Positions 1 through 12,905 of a stretch of 64,000 nucleotides of DNA are shown here, in pieces (within the stretch, counting starts at the first letter, position 1; every line of letters begins with the position of its first letter). The position numbers were made by a program, and so were the translations under genes. The notes below the pieces were generated by a model that saw only the letters and a program-made list of their open reading frames with translations, did no database searches and had not been told where the DNA came from. The stretch comes from Hydractinia symbiolongicarpus (taxonomy: Eukaryota; Cnidaria; Hydrozoa; Anthoathecata; Hydractiniidae), in the NCBI RefSeq assembly GCF_029227915.1, contig NC_079886.1:10003501-10067500 (forward strand), written 5' to 3'.

Positions 1-3000
1 TAAAGTAAAAGAGAAATTGATAGCAGAATTTCTTCATGTTCCTGCCGAAGAACAAAACAACAGAAGTACTTGTATTTACTTCCCTGTTTATCTTGCTGAA
101 AACTATCTTAAACGTTTTATTGTCAAAAGAAAAATTGATTTGTGTAACCATACTCTTATATATGTCCTTTAAAATGTTAATTCTCATTCTAAATATGCTT
201 AAACTTTCAGAAAATGACTCGCCAGCAGAAATTAAGGAGGGTGTTTTGATCAAAAGTCTTGATGATGATTTAAAGGTTAATTTAAATTCATTTATTTACA
301 CATATTTTTTCCCTTGATACAGGAGTTACAGCATTTAAATTTTTGTATTTGCAGGCAGTAATTGATCTCGTTCAAGCAGAACAATCAAAAAAACTTAACA
401 TTGCACGTGATCATGTCCGCGAAGAAATCGAAAAAGAACATCTTGAGAGTTTAAGTGAGCTTGAGAAATGTCTACAACAGAAACATGTTGAACAACTGGA
501 AAAGCTAGCTGAATTTCAAAAACAACACGTGCAGGAAGTAGCTGAGTTGAAGCATGAGAATGATAAAAAAGTACAAGGAATTATTGTAAGTTTGTTTTCA
601 GTAAATTATGATTGTTTGTTGTTTTGTTGGCAGCACCCAGGAAGAAGCCTAAAGGAAATGGCATAAGCATGCAACTTACCACATAAATCCCTCTTTCTCC
701 CTTCAAAATGTGCGTAGGGTTACACATTGGGTTTTGTTGTTATCTATCCTTATTGCATATATGGGCGTACTATCAACATGCAGAAAAATGTAGTGTTAAG
801 AAAATACACTTTTATTTCAGGATAAATATGAATACCAAATTACAACGTTGAAGGCTGAAATTGTACAGCTTGATCAGCAGAATAAAATGCATGGTAAAAA
901 TATAGAAGATCTTGAGACGGCACACCAACAGGTGATAAATTGCTTCTTGTAACAGAAATCTGCTGAATGTCCTGTAAAAAAAATAGGGCGGCAAAATTTG
1001 GATAACTACTAATTTCTTTTTAATTGGGGTCTTTTCATTTCTAACGTCACAGCTTTTCTCTGGATCCACTGATCAGTTTTTTCTGATTTTTTGCACAAAT
1101 TTACTTAACAATAAAATGGTAGAACTTGGCATTTTTAGATTTCTTAAAAATTTAATCTTAATGACGCAATTTATGAGCAAAAAGTCCTCAAATTTGGCCC
1201 GAAATAGGGGTTTTAAGTTTTTCCTCTAAAAACTATCTTTACTTTTTTCTATAAATGGTTTAAAATGTTGGTACAGATCATTATTTACAAATTTTATTCG
1301 GTCTCGTAAAATTAGCTATGTTTTTTTTGCATCCTTATCTACATTTACTAGATTTTTTGTTAGTTACTTTTGATGAGTTACCTAGATTTTTTTATAAATG
1401 GACTAAAATGTAATAACAGATCAATATCTACAAATTTCAGTTGATTTCATCTTTGAGAAAAATTATACTGGTAGACAACAGGCTTTAACTACCCATAATT
1501 TAACCGTAAATAAGTTTCTCTTATTTTTCTAAAAAAATAATTGCTTTGTTGTTTTTGCTTATTTTTGATATTTGCGTGTGATAATTAAGATGTAAAACCT
1601 TTTATTTCATTGCTTTAAACAAATAAACCTGTTACTCCTAAAAATTAAGAATGCAATAAAAATAAGCCTTTTTTGGCCTATTTATATTTCAATACAACTG
1701 ATACCAAGCCAGAAATAATTTGTGTGTTCAAGGATTTTACAGAGCAGTAATTGGGCTATTTTCAGAGTTCCTAACAAATTAAAAAGTAAAGATTGCAAAC
1801 ATTGTACGCATATTTTTTTAAACAATTCCGACTTTTATTTTAGCCTCTATTTAAGATTTAAAATTGCTAAGAAGCTGCTAAGCGCAATATTTAAAAATTA
1901 CTCTTTTCAAATAACATTCAAATTTTTTCACTTGGCACATAAAATGCCAGCAACACACTATTTCTTTTGTCTGTTCTTGTCTGTTTCCTATTTTATGGTT
2001 ACTTCGGACCAAAATTAGTACTAGAGCTTCATCATCGTGTGTTTTTTCCGGACTTTGGCTGGAGGGGAAACATGCAATTTAAATCTTTGATATTACCAAC
2101 ATGTTTAAAAAAACAAACCTATGTTAAAATTAGTTTCCTTAGGCCTGTTCTTGTTTAAAACAGTCAGTTTTAATAGTGGTAAAAAAATGTTTTGTACATT
2201 TGCGTAGGAAATGGAGTACCTCGAAAAAAAATTAAAAGAAGCCGCATCTCAATTTGAAACAGAAGAAAATATGAAAGCATACATCAGCAAAATGACCAAT
2301 GAATCGTTAAACACGATACAAAAACAACATGATGAAGAAATGAAGCAGTTGAAGGATTCACTCTCACAGTCCAACGAAGCTCAATTAAAGCACTTGAAGA
2401 AAATCATAAAGCTACATGAACCTACAGAACGTTCAGATGTAGCAGAAATAGTGAAGCAGTTGGAAGACATGAAGAACATGGTGCAAAATACTAATTATAG
2501 TGAACAATTAAGTGATAGTATTGAAAAAAACCAAGATGAACTATTGAAAGAACTTGAAGTTCGGCAAGCAACGATAAAAAAATTAGAGGTATTATCATGA
2601 AGTTACAAAATTCGAAGAATTTAGCTTTTTTGAATGTCATTGTATTTTTATCATTTTTATTGCATTTCTAGATGGAGAATTCGAATCTTAAATCAACATT
2701 AGAATCTTCTGTTTTTTCACACAATCAGGTATATTTTGTGTCTACTGCTTTTTTTCAATTATTCCTTATTACTGGAACAGGTATTTGTAACATTTTTGTA
2801 TCTTAGCTGAAGGAGAAATTAAAAGAATATGAAATGCATGCTGAGTCATTACTGCAACGACACGATCGACAAGAAGATGAAAGTTCAAATCTTGTGAAAA
2901 TGCTACAACATGAATTGAATGATATCACTGAAGATAGGTAAGAAGAATCGTACTAATGATTTTGTTCTGAATTCTGCATATCATTGAAGTATTAGTGTGT

Positions 3001-6000
3001 ATAGCCTGCATCTTCCGTACACAAAATTGGACTGGAAGCTTGCCTTTATTTTTTCAGAATCACAATGTGAAATGACGACCAGTGACTAATTTTCAAAGTG
3101 TAGAATCAGCAATCTAAAATAGTTTTGGATAGCATCTTGATTTTTTAATTCTTTCATTATTAGATATAACTTTCATTTTATAGTTCATTTTATTTCCATA
3201 CATATATATATATTTTATTTTAATTATTTTTAGAAACCAATTGAAGATAAACAATGTATCACTGTCCAACTCGTTGACAGATATGGTAAAGTCAGTAGTC
3301 AAAGTGGAGGACTTAATTCATCACAAGATTGATAAGCTAATCACCGAACACGCTACAGCTAGGGATTCTTCTCAAACTAATATATTTGCTGACCTGGCTT
3401 TAGAAGGTGAGTTTCAACAATGTTTTTACTGCCACTTTATTTGATTTCTATTTTTTATTTGTTTTTATTTTTATATATATTTATTATTTAATTTCTAGGT
3501 CATGAACCAAATGAATTTAGTAAAAGTCTACTGGATATCTCAGATTATAGCTTAAAACAAACCACAGTGGATTTAGATGATGAAGAACCTGCTGGTGTTG
3601 ACATGAGTGCTTTTATACTCGAAAACGCTAAAGCAATTGAAGGTGGGAACTCCTTTTTTATATTCATAATGTTTGTTTTTCCTTTATCCATACATGGCGT
3701 TTCTCAGAGATCATTGACTTTTGTCTTGTCTGAGGTTTTGGTATTCATTTACAAAGCATAGGTTTTATATTTATTCTTCTATTTTTATGCGTTTAGTAAA
3801 ACATAGACCATTTTAGCATTGTATATTTTTTTCAGAAATACCAAAAAGATTGAACGTGGTTGTTGAGCAGTTATTGCAACTCCTCAATGTTACAACACAG
3901 GAGGTACGACTCAAATGAATCTGTTGTTTGATTCTTCCACAATGGCCATTATATTAAATTCTATGATAATTTTAATTTTTTTGCTTCCAAGTAATTTTGT
4001 TAAAATTAACACTGAAATAAACCTGGATCGTTTTTGTTCGATTACTTTCAGTATACGCGTATTTTGGTTCTGTTAATTGCAAGGTTATAGGAATCCCTCT
4101 AAAATCTAAGGCCCGTAAAACTTTTAATGTGCTGGAAAAGAAAATGTTTCGTCAAAACAGTTCTGGTGTAATGTATTCTCAACAAAAAGCCTTGTGAGTT
4201 CTCTACATTACCTTTGCAATTGATTGCTATAAATTATAATTTTGGTCTAGCTTCAAGAGAATCATTCAGCGTATGAGCAGCTTTCAACAGCACACGAATC
4301 TGCAACTGAAGTGACAAGAAAACTTGAACATGAAAAGGAAACGCTAGCAGAACAGCTTGCAGCAGTTGAGTCAGACTTTGCCAATATTGAATCCATCATT
4401 CCCACTATGGAAGAGCAGATTCAAGAACTACAGAATTTGAACGAAAATGTTGCCGAAAAAAACGAAGAGTTACTCACAGAGGTTGAAGCCAAAGATCAGG
4501 AAATTGCGAATCTTCATGATCAAATATCAAAAGCTGCAGAGTTATATGAAAACTTAGAAGCGGAAAGTAAAGCAGCGAAGGAAAAAATGTTGAAATGTGA
4601 AAAACAGTTAGAAGAATCGAATCTAAAATTTCACGATGAACGTGAACAAAACAAATGTCTGATGGACGCAAAGAGAAAAAAAGAAATTGAGATAGCTGAA
4701 TTAAAGACAGAACTTGAGAACGAACGTTATGCGAGAAAGCAGGAAGATATTGCGTTTCCAAGAAAAATATCGAAAAGTTCTTTTGATGTTGATCAAGAGA
4801 ACGAGAAGATGAAAGAAGAGATACTGGCATTGCATCAGGTGATTGAAGAAATGACAACAGAGTTTAAAGGTATGGACAGATTTGTGAAGTTTCTTGTGTT
4901 TTTTTTAACATTTGTTTAACAGGACTATTTAAACGTGTTATTGAATTGTGTTTTCTTTCGACGATAACGTTGTTGCATATTTTTTCAAAATATAGTCCTG
5001 AAAGTTCTAGTCCTGAAAATTATGTAAGAATAACTATTTTAGAAATACGTCCTTGAAAAACAGATCTTTTTAATAATAATCATGGACCTTTTTTTGTTCT
5101 CTCTTTTGTTTAATAAATTATTTACAATATATCTTTCTTCGTGTAAATTTGTCTGCTAATCAAAATTAATTTGGTGCAAATTTTCACTGAGCATAAAAGA
5201 AAGATGAAAGTTGAATGTAAGCAGATAGTGTTAGATGTGTTGTTAAAACTCAAAGAAAAATCTTTTTTCAGTGCAGGTTGTCAAAAATGCATTAAAAATT
5301 TTGTGCAAGTAAACCTTGTTATAAAACTTCAGGAGTGCACTCTTAGATTAAAGGTTTAGCAGATATAATAAAAATTTGATGAGTAGGTTGTTACGTTTCA
5401 GCATCTTAAAGATATCTTGAAAATAGGTTATGTTAATAAGTTGTTGAATTTTAACTCGTTCATAATCCTGTTCTTAAAACTCGCAAAATTCACTTGGAAT
5501 TTGTCTGAAAAGGTATTAGAAAGTCCTTGAAGTCAGTCTTCTTTTAGCCGCGTTGACTGCGAACCGTATTGTGTATCAGGTTATACATATCCGAAACCAG
5601 TAAAATAACAAACTTAAAGTCACAAAAATTATGCTATTTGTGAACCCTTTGATGTGAGTTTACATTATTTATACAACCAGAAAATATTTATCCAAATCCG
5701 AAATCTTATGAAACATCCTTCCTACACGCTATAAACAAGATCTAAGCCAATGTTCACGTAACTATTTAAATGTTTTCTTATTTAGCTAATCAGAAAAAGT
5801 TACTCGCTGAACGAGCTTCTTCCGAGTTGGTGAGTAAAACAGAAGAAGCGTTGTGTAAAAAAAATAACGATTTACAAAAACTTCAGGCTGAAACTTTACA
5901 AAAAAACGAAGAACTCTCCACTGCATTGGATGAAAAACATGAAGAAGTTGCAGAAGTGAAAGTTCAACTAGCAAAAGCAAATGAGAACTATTTACAATCT

Positions 6001-9000
6001 GAGATGGAGTGTGCGGAATTGAAAGAAGCTTTGACAAAATTTTCCGAACAGATTAAAGAATTCCAAGTTAAGTTTGATGACGAGTTACAGAAGAGGGAAA
6101 ATCTAGAGCATGTGAACAAGGAAAAAGAGAAGGAGGTGGTGGAAAAAGAGAAGGAGGTAGCGAAGCTGAAAACTGAACTTTCTGAGGAGCGAGCTAAACG
6201 AGACGAAGAAGGAATATTGTTAAAACAATCTTCGAACGATATGGTAGAATCCGAAAACGAAAAGACAAGATTAAGAGACGCTGTGCGTGCTTTAAAAGAA
6301 AATGTGGAGCAGTTTGAAGTCGAAAAAGTAAATCATGATAATAAAATAGCGGAGTTGAAAGACAAACTCGAAGCAGAACTGTCTGCTCGAAGTAAGGATG
6401 CTGTGCTTTTTAAACAATCTTCGAACGATCTTTTGAATGCTCTTAATGAGAAAGCTAAGTTAAAAGATGAAATACAAGCTTTGCAACAGAATATGAAACA
6501 GCTGAAAGAAGAAAAGATGCAACAAGAGACAGAATTAAGGAATCTTCAAAACCAACTTGGAAAGGAAAACAGTGAGCGAAATAAAGAGATTTTGTTGATG
6601 AAGCAATCATGTAAAGATATGCTGAATTTCGCGCAGGAGAACGAACAGCTTAAAGAAGAAGTGAAGACATTGAATCAAGCGTTGGAACAGTTATCAGAGG
6701 AGAAAAAAGGTTAGCGTCTGTTCTGTTCAATAATTTGCACTTTCCGTTTTTAATAGGACCGATATTGGTCGAAGTATATGGGAATGTCATTTTTTTAATA
6801 TCCCTTAGCCTTTAAATAAGGCAAAAAATTTAGCCAACAATAATAAAATATAATTATAAATGTTAAAATTAATTTTAACAAAAATATTTTAAATGTTAAA
6901 ATATTTTTGCAGCATAATTAAAAGTAATTAATTTAAAACCTTTTTTTAAACTTCTTTGAATTTTCCATAGATCTGTACACCCAACTAATTGACAGTGGTT
7001 TTCCCGTTACTGATGGTATCTCGTCTCTCCATTCCACCGCCATCAGCAACCCAGCAAAAGATGCCCAACTTACAAGTACCAATAAACATGGAAGTCAAGA
7101 TGACAACTCACTGTCAGACGAAAGGACTTACACAAAAGAAAATGAAGATATACTAAGAGACAATGAAGATAATTTGGAGCATACACCATACTCTTCTCTA
7201 CTGCAGCAATCCGACTCGATAACAATCGAAAACTTGGATACCTATAGTGTATCATCACAACGCACTGAATTGAATGTTGATCAACTGCCTGCCACTGACT
7301 CTGTGATGCAACATCTACAGGCAATGCAAGATGTTTTAAATAAGAACATTGATAGAATATTTGATGAGGTATATTTGTTCGATTAGCATTATGGACTAGC
7401 TGTACGGCAGCGTCGTATTTAAGCTTGTATACTTTTTCTATTTTTAGAATGAACTACTGGTCGCACGAGATGTGATTGGACAACTGGACGAATTCATTCT
7501 ACATTCCAATCCCGAAAAACATTCAGGTTTGAAACGTCTGGTCTGATTTAACTAAGAAGTTGCCCTTAATATAATGTTTGGCTTTAACATAATTTTTCGT
7601 TCACCGTTTCTTATTATAATTATTTTTGGACTATAGACCTTATTCATAGAGGAGTTTGTTATTGGCGTTAAATACAACTATTAAAAATGGTTATAGCTCA
7701 GCGAACTTTATTTGCCCTCCTTTCGCATTGCTGTCAACTATTTTTTTACTTCCTTGTTTCAGGAAAGCAGCACGATGCTGAAAAACATAGCAAGATGAAG
7801 GTAAATGCATCAGAATGAGTTTATTCTAATTTTCCACGACTGTACAAGTTGAAGCAAAAAATGAGATTCTTGCAATTTCTTCTAGATGTTATTATCAGAC
7901 CTTCAAAAGGAGGCTGATGATGTTTTAGATCTGGTTTTAAACGATCCTGGAGCTACAGGTGTTGTAAGTATTGATGTAGTACGAAATATGCAAGGAGAAT
8001 GGAGAGAAGAAAAGGAAAATCTAATGGCAATCATTAACTCACTTAAAGATATCATTGCATTGTTCAAAGGCAATCCAAAAGTAAGGAAATTCTATTTGGA
8101 GCTATGGAAACTTGTTTGTGAGTTTTGATGTTGGTCTATAACACACAAAACGCAAATTCAAAAGCACAAGCCAAGATTGTTAGCATAGAACAAGTGTTTT
8201 ATTACCAAAATGCATCTGATCTGTAAAATAAACTTGTCTATGTTAGATGTGAAAAAAAAAATTTTTTTAAGTGTCCAAAGAAGAGAAAAGTAAATGTGCT
8301 ATACTTTTATGGACCAGGTTTCCATTTAAACAAAAGCGACCGAGTTGTAATTAATCGGTGTTGACATCTTAAGATTTGAAAGTTTTTTGATTAACCGTCC
8401 TTGTTAGACCTGTATCAATGGAAATAGTTTAAGTGGAAATTTACCACAATTTTTTTTTTATTTTTTTATTTTTGAACATAAACTTGGAATCACGTGTGCT
8501 GTAGAATTTACAAAATGTTACAAACATCAATCTACCTTTTTTTAGGGCAAAAAGTCTCCTTCTAATGCACGAAGAAAACGACAAGATCTTATTGAAGCTG
8601 TGAAAAAATATTTTGAAAAGGAACAAGAAGCTCTTCTTTCTGAAAATAACCAATCCAAACATCGTGTAAAGGTAAAACTTGTTTGTTAATGTTTTGTGAT
8701 GTCGGGCACGTGTAGAAGCTCATTGATGTATACATATCGTGACCTGAAACTCTTTGCATTAGGTTGAACAGAATGCTCTCGTTGAAGATTTAAAGCAAGA
8801 GGATCGCAACATGCTTATTGAGGAGATTCTGTCGTTACAAGGTACGTTAAAAGAATGCAAACATGATAACCAGTTGCTTCTTGATAATGTGCAACAACTT
8901 CAGGAGGTCACTGAAACATCGGTGAGCGAGTTGAAAGCTCAAGAACTCAAACATCAACATCTTTTGAAAGATAAATTGCATTTGGATGGCAGAGTTGCTG

Positions 9001-12000
9001 ATTTGTTGAAGTTGCTCAACCAAGAAGAGGCGAAAGCTGATCAAGCTACGTAGGTTTATTTGTTTGTTTGTTTGTTTGTTTTGTTTTGTTTGCGTGTTCG
9101 TTCGTTCGTTCGTTTGTTTGCCTGTTTGTTTGTTTTAGATTCTTTAACCAAAAGAAATCTCCTTTACATAATCGAGTGCTTGCGCTAAGTTTGAAAATGT
9201 ACATTTGTGACTGCGTTAGAAAGTTAGGTGTTTGTTCCTAAATTCCAGGTTAGTTACCTAAACTAATTTTCATAGATCCGAACTTTCCAAAGAGAAAAGC
9301 AAATGTAAAGATTTGGAAGATCAATTGGAAGATGTTGAAGCTGAAGTTAACCGTTTGCAGCAAACTTTACAAAATGAACAGAAAGGCCTCAGTGAATTAA
9401 TATCACAGGATCGAGGTATTGTTACTAACTTGGAAAATATGTTGCAGGAAGAAATTCGAAAAAACGATAGCTTGAAAGATCGTCTCAAATCTGCAGTAAA
9501 TGAAAACAATAAAAATAAAGAGCTTCTCCACTCTCAAGAAGACCAGCTAACTGCTGCAACTTTGCAACAAAAACGTTTTGCTGCGCTCTTGGCGCGCGAA
9601 AAAGACGAAAAGGCTTCCATGAAAACAGCACTTGTGAGAGAACAGGACGAAAAACCATCGATGAGGTCAGCACTCGAAAAAGCTGAAACTGAGAATGAAT
9701 TATTAAGATCTGATTTGGCGAGAGAAAAGGATGAAAAGGCGTCTTTGAAATCCGTACTTGCCTCAGAAAGACAAAAATATTTCAAATTTAAAGATATGAT
9801 GATGAATAAGGACAAGGAAACACAGGAAAAACTCCAACATGCTGAAGATGTACTGAACAACATGAGAAAGGGTGCAGACGAGAAGGAGGACATGCGTTCA
9901 CGACACGAGAGAGATCTTTGTTCCAAAATACGTCAGTTGGAAGCTTTGAATAGAAACCTACAAGAACAAATATCTGGTATGCAGGGTGTGGCGTGTCAAA
10001 GTGAAAAGACCATGAAGAGTAAAATAGACATTCTCGAAAATATTAATAAAAGCCTTCAAAATGATGTTGACGAGATGGAAATGTGCTTTGTTGATGGTTC
10101 ATCACATCCACTAAATAATAATGCGAAGCCAAGTAGAAACGGTTCATCCTTTCATGAAAGTTATGCTCCAGAAGATGAACAGGTGAGATATTTTTTAGAG
10201 GTAACCAGTTATAAATGAATCCTATTCCGCCATTTCGTTAAAGAGTAAAATATTAAACAATTTTAGATTCAATTTTACTGCATAAACACTTAAATATGAC
10301 AAGTTGCAGATCCCGAGTTATTGGGTCGTCAGCAAAAAATTAAGAGGCCTGGGACGAGCAAACAAGTGTCATTTTAGCATCTTTATAATATCTTACCATT
10401 GATAAAGTTTGAATGCACATCCCTTAACAGGTCTAAAATTAATGACGACAGAAAATCTGAAATTCTTTAAATGTGAATATCTTGTGAACGAAAAGAGCTT
10501 TTTAAAAAATTCAAAAAGACTTGTTAGCTAACTTTTAAAGCTCTATAATATAAATTCAAAATAATTTTATGCCTTGGGTTCCCTTTAATGCATCTTCAGA
10601 TTTATTTGTTAAAATTCCGAAAAGTTGGTCAGATGAGGTCCGATTATTATAATAAATGTTTGCTTCAGCGCTCGTTTTAAATAAACAACCCTTTTATTAA
10701 GGATTCTAAATAAGCCCTTCTCTCGGTTAAGCGTGCCTTGGACATAATTCGTTTTGATATCAAAAGAGGCAACTATTAAAGTTTACCTCCAGTTTTTTAA
10801 GAATAACGTATTTCAAGTTGTGTCTTTCATCGTAGTACATAGAAGAAGTCGTACATTTGCGACCACTAAAAATATAAATAACTATACTTCTTTTTTTTAG
10901 TTTTAGTTTTTTGGTTATAGAAGGGTAAATAAAAAATAGGTTAGTGGGCATATTTCTTGAAGATTTCTTTTTACTGTTTAGAGACCTGAGAAAGAAGAAT
11001 TATCTGGCGATGGTAAGCGTTTAGTAAAAGCTGGATGGACTATTGCCAAGGTAAATAAATATGTTACGTTTTTAATATTGATAGCATTGGGAAAAGCTCT
11101 TCCAGTGTATTTAACAACCTAGAAAAATCCAGGAAATTGTTTTTTGTCAGCTTAGAATTTCTCTCTTTTTAAAAGAGATCGATTTGTGTTTTGAACTATT
11201 TTAATTAGTATTTTAACACGTGTTAGTAATGAGCTTTTTTGCTGTAAATTATAGGGTGATATTTTTTTTGAAATTTTCTTGTTCGTAAATGAATGGGCGC
11301 CACCCTTTTATCCTTCTATTTTATCCGTCAATATGTCTTATTCGGTACTGTAAAAAAACAGCAAGTCTGTATGTCTAGTTCAACGGAGCGGCTGTATGTT
11401 ACAAAAACCTTTTGTACGTTAAATAAAAGAAGGTTATTAAAACCCGAGAGATGATTAGCACATTAGAGAACAGAAAACAAGGCAACCCTAAAATAGGTAA
11501 CCAGGGCTGTGAATATACTCGAAAGTTGCCAAGCAACCTACAAATGTGTGTAGTAGCGTATCCCGAAAGCATCCCATAAGTATGCACACACAATAATGTT
11601 ATTACTGTGGAACGTTTATTAGCCTACTAAACTATCATGTTAAAGAAATGATAAACGTTCCACAGTAATATGAATACTGAACAGACAAACCGAAATAATA
11701 TCTTCAATAACAATAATGTTAATCGTCAATTATTATATTACTTAACGGGATGAAAAATTCTTGTTTTGTTTACTCTGAACGTACATTCAAGCAGTCTCTA
11801 CCTGTCAAGATATTTCGATCAGTTGCTACGAGACTGAAAGATGTGACATCACAATTTTGTCGCATAAAAGAGAGTTGTGATAAATTGCACTTTTTTCAAG
11901 AAACGGATATTTTATAACTGACTATCCTACATTTTAAAAGCTTCACCGTACAGTAACAAATAGATCTCTCGGAATTTACTGTTATTTTATAATCCTTGTT

Positions 12001-12827
12001 TTTTTCTCATTTCTTTTTTCTATAGTTTATGAATCCAATTTTGTGTTTTTATTTTTCAGGTTCAGCGATTATATCTCAAGTATTTCAGAGCAGAAAGTTT
12101 TCGAAAAGCACTTGCCTACCAAAAGCGTTACTTGCTTTTAGTTTTAAAGGAAAATGGAAAAGCTGAACAATTTTCTTCCCCTTTTAATACACCATTAAGT
12201 TTATCTACAAAAAGAAATTCTCGATTTAAAGTTTTAGCTTTTGCTGTTGTCGCTATAAACCGTATGAAGTATTTAGTGCGAAAATACCAGCATAATCTTC
12301 GAAAATCTTCTCCAGAATATCAGTATAAAGACAGTCGCCATAAGCCGCATCGTACACCCGACACTGATAAAAGCATACAACATCGACCTCGCTACTCAGA
12401 GGCGACGACGTTACAAAAATCTCCAGTTCAAAACACAAATAAAAACTGGCATTACAAATCTGACATTTCCAAAACACGTGATAAGGACTCGCATTTAAGA
12501 ACTCATTCACCTGCTTCTATGTATCTACCGTTGGGTTCATCGAGACCAACGTTGTCTGCCACATCCGCTAGTAGCATGTTGGACAATCAGCGTAGCAACT
12601 ACAGTAGTCCACCACGCTCGTATCCGCGACCGCTTCGTGGTGAGAATGCACAGAAAGAATACTCGGATCACAACACCGATACTAGTTCTCGCAGTCCGCA
12701 CTCACCACGTGGCACATACACTGAAAAACAAATCGCGGAAATGTCTTCGGGAACAAATACATCCCTGAATAAATATATAGATAAATTAGAAGCGTTACGT
12801 TTAAGGTTGCAAACACACTCACGATAA
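1..12827 (+). CDS. Pericentrin/AKAP9-like centrosomal coiled-coil protein, C-terminal part (5' truncated by window)
   Basis: Large scaffold protein expected at the centrosome or basal body, where PACT proteins anchor kinases and gamma-tubulin factors. Exons read from GT-AG sites: 2-65, 211-275, 355-585, 821-931, 2208-2588, 2672-2728, 2807-2937, 3234-3406, 3499-3642, 3836-3903, 4251-4869, 5786-6709, 6971-7368, 7448-7526, 7763-7800, 7886-8080, 8546-8671, 8763-9049, 9276-10182, 10982-11050, 12060-12827. All junction phases agree and the sum is 5,835 nt, giving 1,944 residues plus stop. Nearly all of it is charged heptad coiled coil rich in E, K, Q and L. The last two exons carry a PACT-type domain; the tail after it is Ser/Pro/Arg-rich. 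The start lies upstream of the window. Pericentrin and AKAP9 share PACT, so I do not choose between them. The first exon (2-65) is the least certain. Confidence 0.88.
6223..6709 (+). repeat. 63-residue (189-bp) internal coiled-coil repeats
   Basis: Inside the 5786-6709 exon the motif KQSSND(M/L) or KQSCKDM starts at 6223, 6412 and 6601, exactly 189 bp (63 residues, nine heptads) apart. Each is followed by an E/N-E-K/Q...LK(D/E)E(I/V) stretch. A weaker fourth member, KSSFDVDQENEKMKEEI, lies at the end of the preceding exon (about 4775-4830). This suggests in-register duplication of a coiled-coil block that preserved the heptad phase. Confidence 0.85.
9056..9136 (+). repeat. GTTT/GTTC microsatellite in an intron
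   Basis: Tandem GTTT tetramers with a block of GTTC tetramers begin directly after the splice donor at 9050 and fill the first third of the intron 9050-9275. No coding content. Confidence 0.85.
10982..12827 (+). other. PACT domain and Ser/Arg-rich tail exons of the pericentrin/AKAP9-like gene
   Basis: The exon at 10982-11050 (ending GWTIAK) joins in phase 0 to the exon at 12060-12827 (starting VQRLYLKYFRAESFRKALAY). The pattern of R/K-x-YLKYFRAESFRKAL, QKRYLLLVL and then RFKVLAFAVVAINRMKYLVRKYQ (positions about 12225-12292) is the conserved core of the PACT centrosome-targeting domain. In that family it also binds calmodulin. The following 180 residues are low-complexity, rich in S, P, R, H and T, with no recognised domain; the protein ends at a TAA at 12825-12827. 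Confidence 0.9.
11601..11669. repeat. Perfect 19-bp inverted repeat in the last intron
   Basis: Arms 11601-11619 (ATTACTGTGGAACGTTTAT) and 11651-11669 are exact reverse complements around a 31-nt AT-rich loop. The hairpin lies in the 1-kb intron 11051-12059. It may be a small inverted-repeat transposon remnant or a structured RNA; the sequence alone does not decide. Confidence 0.75.
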
Positions 12828-12899
12828 GTGATTTATTTACTTATTTATGATCCGAACTACGTTTGTTTACGTTGTTCTCGTTAGTTAAATTATCTTGAT

Positions 12900-12905
12900 A
12901 ATAAA
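12900..12905 (+). terminator. Polyadenylation signal AATAAA
   Basis: The hexamer AATAAA lies 73 bp after the stop of the PACT gene, a usual distance for an animal 3' UTR. Called from sequence and position only. Confidence 0.55.

Noticed and set aside
4474-4857. Minus-strand 127-codon frame
   Set aside because: Antisense shadow of the well-supported exon 4251-4869.
9534-9926. Minus-strand Ser/Phe-rich frame of 130 codons
   Set aside because: Antisense shadow of the coiled-coil exon 9276-10182; its composition mirrors E/K-rich codons on the other strand.
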